This document shows positions 35,912 through 45,314 of a stretch of 64,000 nucleotides of DNA, piece after piece. Each line of letters begins with the position of its first letter. Positions within the stretch are counted from its first letter, which is position 1. Below the pieces are notes generated by a model, which did not search any database, was not told where the DNA came from, and was given only the letters and a program-made list of their open reading frames with translations. Position numbers and translations under genes: made by a program. Source of the DNA: Codonopsis lanceolata (lineage: Eukaryota; Streptophyta; Magnoliopsida; Asterales; Campanulaceae); contig CM028379.1 in assembly GCA_013146195.2 (NCBI GenBank), positions 105,163,226 to 105,227,225 on the forward strand. The letters are read 5' to 3'.

Positions 35912-36257
35912 TGCTGAAGTTTGCTCTTGTGGTTGGTCTGAAAACTGTGTTGCTTGTGGTTGAATTGATTTTTATGTGGTTGAATATTTGAGTAATTTGT
36001 GGTTGGTTGTATCTAAACAATGCTTGTAATAGCTTTTTAATATGATTGGTCTGTAATGCTCCTGCTATTTCTTGTTTGGATCTGTAACTCTTTAAACTGA
36101 TTAGTTGGTTATGGTTCTCACAGCTTGGCTTCCATTATCTCTATTTAAGTGCATATGTTCAGGGGGTGAGTTGTTTGGATTTGTCTCTCTAACATTTGCA
36201 GGTTGTGATATGGATTGATAATGAAACACTTATCATGGATCTGACCAGAAATGCTCA

Positions 36258-36271
36258 ACAAAGGGGGTGAT
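36258..36271 (+). other. Polypurine tract
   Basis: AAAGGGGGTGAT lies directly before the LTR-like start TGTAAGGGTAAAATAGG at 36272. Confidence 0.65.
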
Positions 36272-37180
36272 TGTAAGGGTAAAATAGGCCATGCCTATTT
36301 TCACTTGTTTCCCCTTTCATGGTCAAAATATTATATTTGTTAAGTTTGTGGTAATTTAGGATTTAATATCTTTTATTAGTTTTAGTTGTGGTATTTTTGG
36401 AACCAAAATCTTTTATTAGATTATGGTACATCATTTTTGGAAACAAAATCTAATTATAAATCCTAGTCAAATCCGTGAATTCGGACTCCTTTAATATTTG
36501 GTAATTTCTTCCGTGGATTTGGTAAGTTGTTGGTATTACCTTGTTTCTAATCCTTTTCCTTGTAATAGATGGATTTTTCCGTTTGTGTGTAGGCCTTGAA
36601 CGCTATATATACACGTGCTGGGATACGGGTTTGGGGTGAGCTTGAGAGAGTCAAAAAGGCCATAAGCTGTGAGCAGATACATAACAAATTCGTGTTATTC
36701 TCGTCGAGAAGTGAAGCGATTTAATTTGCGATGTTATAACATCGGCAGTAACATTGAAGTTCTGGAATCTGTTTTGTCTTCCTGTTTCTTTCAGTTTTAG
36801 GAAGCTGTTTTTATTTCTTCCCACGTTTTGTCTATTCTGTTTATGTGGGGTTTTTGTTCTCCAAAGCTTGTTGTCTTGTGAGAATATTTTGTGAGCGATT
36901 TCTCAATTATTTGTGTAAAACGATTATTATTTTTAGTGAAATCTTTGTGGCCTTGAGGCTAGGTCTACAAGTATAATCTTGTAGATTGTTTTTGGTAAAC
37001 GTTTGCATTCAGTTCTTTGTCTGATTTAGTCTTCCGCTGCTTTGTTCATCTTTGACCATTGTGATTCCCATTGTAGCTACACTCACAGCTACATTGGAAA
37101 TTGTTTGGTTTCTCTTGAAAATCCTAGCTATCGTGTTCTTTCAAGCTGCTATTGGAGGTCGGTAGTAAGGTTCACCTGCA
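36272..37180 (+). repeat. 3' LTR of the retroelement carrying the envelope-like ORF
   Basis: Starts TGTAAGGGTAAAATAGG after a polypurine tract. It contains a TATA-like CGCTATATATACACG near 36600, followed by a U-rich leader as in plant Copia LTRs. The 3' end is approximate, since no second LTR is present to define it. It follows the envelope-like ORF in the same orientation. Confidence 0.6.
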
Positions 37181-37231
37181 ACGACATAAGAAAATAGGAG
37201 AAGAATAAAAATATACCTAGTTTTTTTACTT

Positions 37232-37503
37232 TGGGTATTATAGGAATATTTATTTCAAAAATGGTCTTTTGCAGTTTTTTTTAAAAAGAGTGAACTACAA
37301 GGGTTACAAATTTTATAAAAGGGACCGGCCATAATTTTTCTCCTAATTTTAAAGAAATGTGTAGCCCAACTTTATCGAGATATATTTATTATAGGGTGAA
37401 ATTATGGTCGGTCCACTTTCATAAAATTTTAACCCTTTCAGTCCCTCGTTCGTTTTTTCAACCACAAAAGGTCATTTTCGAAATAAATGTTCCTATAATA
37501 CCC
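37232..37503. repeat. Head-to-head inverted repeat of GGTCC-family ends
   Basis: The left arm (37232-37343) runs from GGGTATTATAGGAATATTTA to AAAAGGGACCGGCCATAATT. The right arm (37394-37503) is its imperfect reverse complement, from AAATTATGGTCGGTCCACTT to GTTCCTATAATACCC. The spacer is about 50 bp. The arms match the terminal sequences of the elements at 1218, 6307 and 39122. Confidence 0.75.
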
Positions 37504-37800
37504 AAATTCAGAGAACGCTATAAATTTCTTCTTCTTCTTTACCTCGTTCGCCCAAAGATGCAAAAAAATATGAAGTTGAAAGAGAGAAGTTGGGTAGCAA
37601 GGAAGAACGGTAGTTACTACATACTGTTTCTTCGTTACCTGAACCACCTTCTTCTCCTCCACCTACTCCTCCTGCTCCTTATTCTTCTTCTTCTTCTTTT
37701 TGATTATTTGTGTTTGTGTGATTCAAAACTCTTTTTGTACATGTATTGTGTTGTTATGCATGTAAACTGTTATGATTGTGTAGTGGAAAGAAGGTAGATG
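37504..37800. other. Gene-free low-complexity stretch
   Basis: Pyrimidine-rich CTT/CTC repeats (37630-37700) give an artefactual Leu-rich open frame. No gene is supported. Confidence 0.4.
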
Positions 37801-37814
37801 AATGTCTGTTTTCA

Positions 37815-38060
37815 TTACAATTTTTGCATCATGATGCATCAATTTTTGCATTACGATGAAAAATTGACTAGGTAAATAAAATTGTATTAGGTAATTAAAA
37901 TTGATTTTTGAATCATGATACAAAATTGGACTTGGTAAATAAAATTGAATTAGGTAATTAAAATTGATGCATCGTGATGCAAACTTGGAATTAAATTGAT
38001 TCCATTTAAATTGATGCATGGCGATTTAAAAATTTATCAATTGTGATGCATTTACGTAAC
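37815..38060. repeat. Cluster of palindromic GCATCATGATGC-type motifs
   Basis: TGCATCATGATGCA (37825-37838) is a perfect 14-bp palindrome. Related GCATTACGATG, GCATCGTGATGC and GTGATGCAT motifs follow at about 30-60-bp intervals, separated by AT-rich AATTAAAATTGAT spacers. The same cluster type occurs in copies A and D of the GGTCC family. Confidence 0.7.
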
Positions 38061-38637
38061 GCGCCTCAGGCTCATTAAGGGCATCGTCGTCTTTTTGTAG
38101 CCTTTTTGGAGAAGATCTTAATGAGGCGGCGGTGGCAGTGTAGATGTATTTATTGATGGAGGTGACAACCACATTGGATGCGACAGCGACATTCTTGTTC
38201 TGAGACTCCTTCTGGTGGCAACGTCGTTTTTTGTTGCGGATCGTAAGGGTTCTTCTAATTTGAAGAACTCGAAAGGGAGGGAGATGCGACTGGAGACGGA
38301 GCGAGTGGGTGATGGTGATGTTTTTTGGGTTGACCAGAGATGAAGGCCAGCTGGAATTTGGCAAATGGAGGTGCCACTTGCAAGCCCTAGGCTCGAGACT
38401 CAAGCTGGATGATGATAATGATGAATTCATGAGTAAAATAAGTATTTAACATAACTTAACGTCTGAACATAACATCCATCCAAAATTGGGTTAAATTGCA
38501 ACAAAATTCAATTACAGTGGCCATTACAAAAAATTTAAAGTTCAAGTGGCCTAATTGCAAGCTCAAAGATGTAATTTACCTATTTTTCAAAGTATAGATG
38601 AGGTCTTTGCCTTACCATTTCCTCTATATTTTTCAAA

Positions 38638-38640
<3 letters not shown>
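38061..38640. other. Gene-free stretch
   Basis: Includes an inverted piece of GGTCC-family interior (TTAAGGGCATCGTCGTCTTT, about 38076). The 134-codon minus frame (38026-38430) is low-complexity with no domain. No gene is supported. Confidence 0.4.

Positions 38641-38706
<66 letters not shown>
38641..38706. repeat. (TA)33 microsatellite
   Basis: 66 bp of uninterrupted TA dinucleotides. Confidence 0.98.
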
Positions 38707-38710
<4 letters not shown>

Positions 38711-39121
38711 TTGTATTTGTGTTTGACTCAGGCATATTATCAAATCTTCATTTTATTTTTGGTCTGATATTTCCTTATCAAAAATAAAATGTTACTAAAC
38801 GATCAAATTTTTTTTTATCTAGGTCATAACAAAATAAAATTTGCTTAAATTGATATACCTATGCAATTATATATTCATTGGGTAATAACATTAAATTTCA
38901 AGTGCAAAATAAGTTTTACTACTATACGACTATCATTTTTATTTTTTATTGCTTCATTAGTTGATTGTATGTTATTTTTAGAACTTGAATTTGTACTCAG
39001 ACATGTTACCAAGAAGATTTCTATTCAGATGTCAAAAAAGAAATAAAAGAAAGGAATTGATGGGGTACTTTGTTTTTGTTCAAATTGTTTAAATTGGTGC
39101 AAAATATGAGAATAGTAGTTT
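38707..39121. other. Gene-free AT-rich stretch
   Basis: No coding, RNA or repeat structure seen beyond AT richness. Confidence 0.45.
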
Positions 39122-39725
39122 GGAATATTTGCGAGTCGGTCCCCTTTTTCAAGTTTATAACCCCTTCAGTCCATTTTTTTTCAACCTGAAAAAGTTATTT
39201 TTTGGGACAAAATGACAATGATATATTAAATTAACCAAAGGCGCGCTATGGATGTATCTTATACAGTGCATCACGCTACATCAACCTTTACAATGCGATG
39301 CATCAATTTAATTTACCAAATGTAATTTTTGCACAGTGATGCAACGATTTAAATTACTTATTTCAATTTGCATCGCGTTGCACTAATTTTATGCACTGTA
39401 ATGAATCAAATTACCAAATTCAATTATGCATCACGACGCATCAATTCAAGCAACAAATCGATGCATCGCGATGCAAACAGGGTTCGAATGCATCTCTTCC
39501 GCCTCCTTCTTCCTCCTCCTTTGTCATAAGTCATCTTTTTCGTCATCTGACTTCGTCCTTATCAAAAATCCTCCAACCCAGCCTAGATACATTCCAGTAT
39601 CGAACTTAATGAATCGAAGAAAAAAAATCATCGTTTCGTTGCAGAACAATGGTAATTTTCGAAAGTACATTGTTGGTCGGAGCTGTGGAAGGAGACGATC
39701 TGACATTTTAGGAACAAAATTATGA
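39122..39725. mobile_element. GGTCC-family element, copy D, right end missing
   Basis: The left end GGAATATTTGCGAGTCGGTC matches the left end of copy A. A cluster of TGCATCGCGATGCA-type motifs follows, with a perfect palindrome at 39462-39475. Then comes a segment shared with copy A, from GGGTTCGAATGCATCTC (about 39480) to TTTCGTTGCAGAACAATGG. The right terminal inverted repeat is absent or too decayed to see. Confidence 0.6.
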
Positions 39726-39754
39726 AAGTGAACTTTATATTTCCAAAATATTTG

Positions 39755-40070
39755 TATTGGCCTCCTAACTCATAAGTAATTCAATTAGACCATCAAATTA
39801 TAATCTCGTCAACAATTGCCCACCCTACTTGTAAATTATTCAGTTAGTTTATCAAAGTAAATTATTTAGTTAGACCATTGAACTCTAACTATGTTCTAAT
39901 TATTTAGTTAGTCTATCAATTGGCACCCTACTAGTATTTTTTTCAGGTTATCCATCAAACCACTCGTAAATTATTTAATTATGTTCGAACTCTAATCTCG
40001 TCTATAAATTACTCACTTTACTTGTAAATTATTCAATTAGCCTATCAAACTCTAATAAAAATTGTAATTC
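39755..40070. repeat. Degenerate tandem repeat
   Basis: Variants of AAATTATTCAGTTAG and ATCAAACTCTAAT recur five or six times at irregular spacing (roughly 40-90 bp). They are old and diverged. Confidence 0.5.
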
Positions 40071-41369
40071 AAGGTTTTTTGGTTGAAAAAAAGGACAATG
40101 TTCAATTTGAAATTGGTGAAATAACGAAGATTTATTTAATTATACATAATTGTTTGGACCGGAATGCAAATATTTTGTTAGCAAAACTTGGTCCAAACAA
40201 CTTGTTTGGTTAGCTAATTAACCCCTGTTATATTAAGTACCCTGCATGCCAGACTATTTATCAAATTAATTTGTTTGATTACCAGTTTATTGTCCCTTTT
40301 AAAAAAATCAATTAATATGTTTGCTTACCAATTTAATGGATCAATCAGAAAACATGTTGATGATGCTAATTTTTTACACCAAGGCTACAATTGAGAATTT
40401 TACCTACCATAATCTGCACAACCCCACACACAGTCGCTGAAGGGGTATGTCATGTAAAATTCATAATTAGTAATCTTATAAAGCATCTAGTTAATTAATT
40501 AGAGTTATTCAGAGGTTGAGATTAAATTATCTTAAAAGATTTAACGGTTGAGATTCACCCCCACATTCATATTATGACCAGTCATCCAATTTTCTTCTCC
40601 TTATATTTTATCTTCATATTACAAAGTCATATTCTGCGATTAATCTTCTGAACATTCATCTTTATAAAACATCAATTTCTCAACTATCACTTGAAACAAT
40701 GTACCTCTTAACTGTAATATTTTTTTTTAAATTACACATTTTATTTAGACACTATTTTTCAATAAACAAAATCAACACAAACATGAAGAATCTAATAGTT
40801 TTAAAGCATTTGGGTATAATATGCAATCAATTTCTGCTTTTTATTATAATAATAATAATAATAGAGGTCTGCTGCACGTTCATACGAGTAGGCCTTGGAG
40901 GTCAGAGAAGGACGTTGCTATCCCTAGGAATTACTCGATTGTCTCGTTCGTTTTCAAATCATCATCTTTTTTTTATTTAATATATCTTTTAATAAAAAAA
41001 ATAATTCACTATATTATAAATATTTATAGAATATGTGGTTTCTTTTAAATCCCTTTAAGTATGTAATCATAATTAAAATATGTAAAAAAAATAAAGGTAA
41101 AATAGTAAAAATATTAAATTATTTTAAAACAAACGAAAAATAAAATGAAGACAATAATTTGAAGGGAAATGCTATTTCCACTACAATTTTTACTTGTTCA
41201 CTACATCTTTAATTATTACATCAAATAAATACATTTTTGAACAAAATTACTCCTTAAGTACTTGCTCATTTTAAGTTGACTAATCAAATTGCTTTTCTAA
41301 TTACCTTTTAAGATTATTTTTTAGGTCAAACATTTATGAACAATATAATTATTCTATTATTATTTTTAC
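40071..41369. other. Gene-free AT-rich stretch
   Basis: No supported gene. Frames of 75-93 codons near 40699-41048 are AT-driven and unrecognised. Confidence 0.45.
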
Positions 41370-41411
41370 TTTTTATAATGACTTTATTAATTAATCTTAT
41401 GACTAAAGTTA

Positions 41412-42715
41412 GGATTAAATAATAATTTGGTTCTTGAAAATGTCGAAAAAGAATGTTTTGGTTCTCGGACAAAAAAACAATCGAAGGTGGTCCCTAGACA
41501 TGTTTTTTTGGATCAATTTGCCCCCTCCCACCGTTAGCGTTAGTTTTGCCGTCTATTTGTTTAATTGACGAGAATGCCTCTTCTTCATTTCCCGACATAT
41601 TACAGAGCATGAGAGATTTAATGAGACCATGATTCAATGCATATCGAAAAAGAAAAACAAGCCCCAACTTCTACGATCTACATCTCTTTGTCTCTATGTC
41701 TCTCTCTCCAGTTGCCTTCCCCCATATCGAAGACCCAATCATGGAAGGTCCCCACAGTCGCCGCCTTCGCCCATCACACCCAGCGTCGTCTCCCTCTGCC
41801 CAAGAAGTCTAGTTGGCCTTCTTATTCTTCACCATTTGTCCTCATCTACATCCATCTCCCATCTCTCTCTCTCTCTAGTTGCCTTCCCCCATATCGAAGA
41901 CCCGATTATGGAAGGTCTCATCAGCCGCCATCTTCATCGCCCCAAACCCCAGCGACCTTCAATCTCCCCTCCCTCAACCAATCTGGCAAGCTCTTCATTG
42001 CGAGCCCCAAGCTTCGTACAACTCCTAGTAGCTCAGCCGGTCCATTCATCTTTAGTCATCGCTACACCGCTACATATTCATCTATGCCCAGGCTTCTCCT
42101 TCCGCTCTCAGTCTCTCTCGCGAGTTTACTTCGGCTCTCGATTCGCCGTCACAGTCGTGGCTCTGATTTCTCTCCCTGTTCCAGTTGGAATGCCATCTCT
42201 CTCTCACTCTCTCAAGCTCCAAATTCAGAGGTCCCTTTCTTTATAGCCGCCGGCCTTCTTCCCGCTCAAACCCAAGTCCAGATCTGGCGTTAATAGCAGA
42301 TCTGGCAGTTATTGGCTCTCCTCCGCCCAACCACCATCCTCAATCGTCGGTGAACACCTACATCTCCAGCCAGCTCCTTCTCATTGCCGATCTCCCTCAC
42401 TTAACTTAGATTTGGAATACGGCCAGACGGAATCTCTCACTGGGATAGAAATAGAAAAAGTCGATCTCGATATGTAATATGCCGGCCAAAACTCTATGGT
42501 CTCGTTAAATCTCTCCTGCTTTGTAATATGTCGGGAAATGAAGAAGGGGCATTCTCGTCAATTTAAAAAACAGACGGAAAAACTAACGCTAACGGTGGGA
42601 GGGGGCAAATTGATCCAAAAAAACATGTCCAGGGACCACCTTCGATTGTTTTTTTGTCTGGGGACCAAAATATTCTTTTTCGACATGTTCTGGGACCAAA
42701 TTATTATTTAATTCC
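41412..42715. mobile_element. Mutator-like (Pack-MULE-like) element 3
   Basis: A 1304-bp element with a perfect 8-bp target duplication TAAAGTTA (41404-41411 and 42716-42723) and terminal inverted repeats of about 220 bp. The left end starts GGATTAAATAATAATTTGGT. The right end reads GGAATTAAATAATAATTTGG on the other strand. Both arms share ACAATCGAAGGTGGTCCCT and CCCACCGTTAGCGTTAGTTT. The interior is CT-rich and includes a tandem duplication with a period of about 165 bp (GTTGCCTTCCCCCATATCGA at about 41711 and 41879). Overlapping open frames (41629-42246, 41637-42293) are Ser/Pro-rich low complexity. No transposase was seen. Confidence 0.93.
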
Positions 42716-42716
42716 T

Positions 42717-43040
42717 AAAGTTATAATGTATAATTATTGTAAGGACATTTTTTGTTTACAAATCTTTGAGCAAATATACGTTCATTGGTTATGGAAAAAA
42801 TTAAAAGTGAAATTTAAAGGATGTAATTGTAACAAATGATCTAATATTAAAATCATAAGTAATGGCTTTATTAATTAATCTTATGACTAAAGTTATAATG
42901 TATAATAATAAAAAATATCGTAAAGATATTTTTTGTCTACCAAACTTTGAGTAAATATATGTTCATTACTTATGGAAAAAAAATTAAAAATGAAATTTAA
43001 AGGATGTAAGTGTAAAAAATGATTGAATATTATAATCATA
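42717..43040. repeat. 172-bp tandem duplication
   Basis: Two diverged units start AAAGTTATAATGTATAAT near 42717 and 42889. Both include TTTGAGYAAATATAYGTTCA and TGAAATTTAAAGGATGTAA. A partial further unit (CTTTATTAATTAATCTTATG) precedes the Mutator-like element at about 41380-41411, so that element interrupted the array. Confidence 0.85.
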
Positions 43041-43701
43041 ATATGAAATAGTAATATTTAAATCTTTTATCTACCTTTGTAATTGATTCAAAATTTTAAT
43101 TCTTGAGTTGATAGAAACCAATATTCAGTTTAATACCTACCATAATAATTGAATTGATATTTTAAAATAATATTTATAAACTAAATTAGAATACAGTATT
43201 AATTTTTGAAAATAAAATATCCAATATATTCTAAAACTTTGGTAGAAAATGTATTAATCATAGTATTTTTATGATAATGGAATATGAAATGTGAGCAATT
43301 AGAAAAATTGATTAAACATATTTATTACAAAAAAAAAATAAATACCTTGTTTGTTGAGAATTAAAATGTTAAGAATATATATAGAATAATTATGTTGTCC
43401 ATTGATGTTTGATTAAAAAAATTAATGTTAGAAGGTAATTAAGAGAAAGTAACTTGATTAGTCAATTTAAAAAGGTATAGTTTTGTTTAAACATGTATTT
43501 ATTTAATATAATAATTAAGGATATAATGGATAAGTAAAAATTATAGTATTACACATCTCAATTCACAATGAAATTAAATAATTTATTTTAGAAAACACAA
43601 CTTCATAATAAAACACAACACGTAACTCGAAAGTAGAAACCTTACATACAAATACAAATACGAAGCCTAATATGACGAAAATAGTCCTCAAACTTGTCGT
43701 C
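43041..43701. other. Gene-free AT-rich stretch downstream of BAHD gene 2
   Basis: No gene. The part nearest 43701 should contain the 3' untranslated region of the minus-strand acyltransferase. Confidence 0.4.
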
Positions 43702-45057
43702 CTATAGTCTCGGTTTGACTGTAGTGGCAAATTTAAGGAGTTGCTCATCGTTTTGGAATTTGACCATGTCTTCTTCCTCCAGAGACACAAGCGCTTCAAT
43801 ACCATCCCCACTTGGTTTATCCATTAGATAAAACATATTCTTCACTGGACTGCCAACCATACTCGCCCTAATGGGCTTTCCCCACCCGAAATCAATCACC
43901 TGGGTGTGGTACACTGGAAACCCACACATACTGCTACAATAGTAGATTGTAACATCATTACTAGCTAAATTTTTGATAGCCTCGATCGCTTCATTTATCC
44001 CTTGACTGATTTGAGAATCTGTCACTTTGTTTATTTCATTCTTTGTTTTCTTGATTTGAGCAGTTAGCGAACTCAGGGCTAAGTCGCTCTCATCTATAGT
44101 TAATACACTGGCGACCCAAAAAAGATTTCCCACGGACGTTTCAGGCAATGGGATGACCATTCTATCGCGCAAGTTGACCGCATGTTGCAAAATAAACGTC
44201 TTGGTGGGGTTACCTGAATTAGCCTTCGCTGCCCTCACGGCACATTGATAGAGTAGTGCTCCGAGAAGTTCAACCCTAGTAGGAATCATCGTTGCCTTCT
44301 CGTCTCCACCTGGTACTTGCTCCTTGCTGACATTGGCCTTCAGTTGGGCTATTTTTGAGTTGGGGAACACAAATTTTTTGGTGACAAAATTGATAATGTT
44401 AAAATCTGTGCCGGCCATAATTTCCAGGTCCAAGGGACGGGGGGCTTTTGGGAAGGAAATGAAATGAGGAGGCAATACTATTGCCTTGTGATCACCTGAG
44501 TTTCGTCGAGTCACTGCAGCCCAATGACTGAGGAAACAAAGCAAAGTAGTTCCATCTCCGATCTTATGGCACATCGATATAGCTAAAGCTAATCCCCCGC
44601 ATGAAAAATAACTAAGTTGAACCACAACCAGACTACTGGAAGCTTCATAACGGTAGCCCCACACTCTGCCAGTCGGAAAGAATTGATTTACTGGTTCGTA
44701 TTCCAACTCATGGAGACGCACCACATCTGATAGTTGGGCATTAATTCGAGCTTCCACAAACTCGATTCCCTCGTCGTTACAATCCACAGAGACTCCATCG
44801 GCGAGTCGCCCAGCAAATGGATAGTATTGGGCCAAGGTTTCAGATAAGGACTTTTTGAGTTGGGCAGCTTTGTCGAGATTACTACAAGTATTATTATTTG
44901 GGTAAAAGAAAACACCAGGCATGTGAAGCGAAGGAGCAAACAGATCAATCAATGAAAGATTGTAAGTTTTGAGGTGGGAAGGAGTTGGAGATGAAGGTTT
45001 TATGGTTTCCTTTGAAATTAAATTGAGAGCGGAATCCCTCACCGTCGTCATGATCAC
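43702..45057 (-). CDS. BAHD acyltransferase, vinorine-synthase-like (gene 2)
   Basis: A single uninterrupted 451-residue frame, full length for the family and intronless. The catalytic HKIGD is at residues 164-168 followed by G, and DFGWGKP is at 389-395. The N-terminal SKETIKPSSPTPSHLKTYNL and LAQYYPFAGRL match gene 1 almost exactly. The two proteins align along their whole length, roughly two-thirds identical by eye. Differences include an insertion of three residues (HTQ) before VIDFGWGKP and a different loop near residues 210-260. The enzyme should transfer an acyl group from CoA to an alcohol or amine acceptor in the cytosol. The acceptor is not predictable here. The TATA box at 45131-45142 supports the chosen start. 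This is a tandem-type paralogue of 12954-14276, in the same orientation. Confidence 0.96.
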   Translation of the reverse strand: MIMTTVRDSALNLISKETIKPSSPTPSHLKTYNLSLIDLFAPSLHMPGVFFYPNNNTCSNLDKAAQLKKSLSETLAQYYPFAGRLADGVSVDCNDEGIEFVEARINAQLSDVVRLHELEYEPVNQFFPTGRVWGYRYEASSSLVVVQLSYFSCGGLALAISMCHKIGDGTTLLCFLSHWAAVTRRNSGDHKAIVLPPHFISFPKAPRPLDLEIMAGTDFNIINFVTKKFVFPNSKIAQLKANVSKEQVPGGDEKATMIPTRVELLGALLYQCAVRAAKANSGNPTKTFILQHAVNLRDRMVIPLPETSVGNLFWVASVLTIDESDLALSSLTAQIKKTKNEINKVTDSQISQGINEAIEAIKNLASNDVTIYYCSSMCGFPVYHTQVIDFGWGKPIRASMVGSPVKNMFYLMDKPSGDGIEALVSLEEEDMVKFQNDEQLLKFATTVKPRL

Positions 45058-45130
45058 TCAAAAACCTTTCTTTTCAATCTTTTGCCAATCCAAATCTCTC
45101 CAATATCCCCTAGTGAATCGGATAAGCCTT

Positions 45131-45142
45131 CTTTATATATAC
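45131..45142 (-). promoter_or_regulatory. TATA box of BAHD gene 2
   Basis: On the minus strand this reads GTATATATAAAG, about 75-85 bp upstream of the ATG, the same spacing as in gene 1. Confidence 0.75.
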
Positions 45143-45252
45143 TTGCGTAACTCACTCACACACAATCCACGTGATTGATATAAAATAGTCCCTCTGTTCT
45201 GCCACTCAAGAATCAAGATCCACGGTGAGGTCGTCGGATGAGCCTTGCAGTT

Positions 45253-45254
<2 letters not shown>

Positions 45255-45309
<55 letters not shown>
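45255..45309. repeat. (AT)27 microsatellite in the promoter of BAHD gene 2
   Basis: 55 bp of uninterrupted AT dinucleotides, about 115 bp upstream of the TATA box. Confidence 0.97.
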
Positions 45310-45310
<1 letters not shown>

Positions 45311-45314
45311 TCAA

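Noticed and set aside
33886..37100. Repeated TGTAGCTACA palindromes
   Set aside because: Several occurrences fall in the envelope-like ORF as Asn-Val-Ala-Thr codons and in the following LTR. A short motif with no consistent spacing is not enough to call a site.
37357..37797. 146-codon plus-strand frame
   Set aside because: It covers a GGTCC-family end and CTT/CTC repeats, giving a Leu-rich artefact.
40699..41048. Overlapping frames of 75-93 codons
   Set aside because: AT-driven composition, no start context, no recognised motif.
41629..42293. Two overlapping 205-218-codon frames
   Set aside because: Both lie in the CT-rich interior of Mutator-like element 3 in different frames. At most one could be captured coding sequence and neither has a domain.
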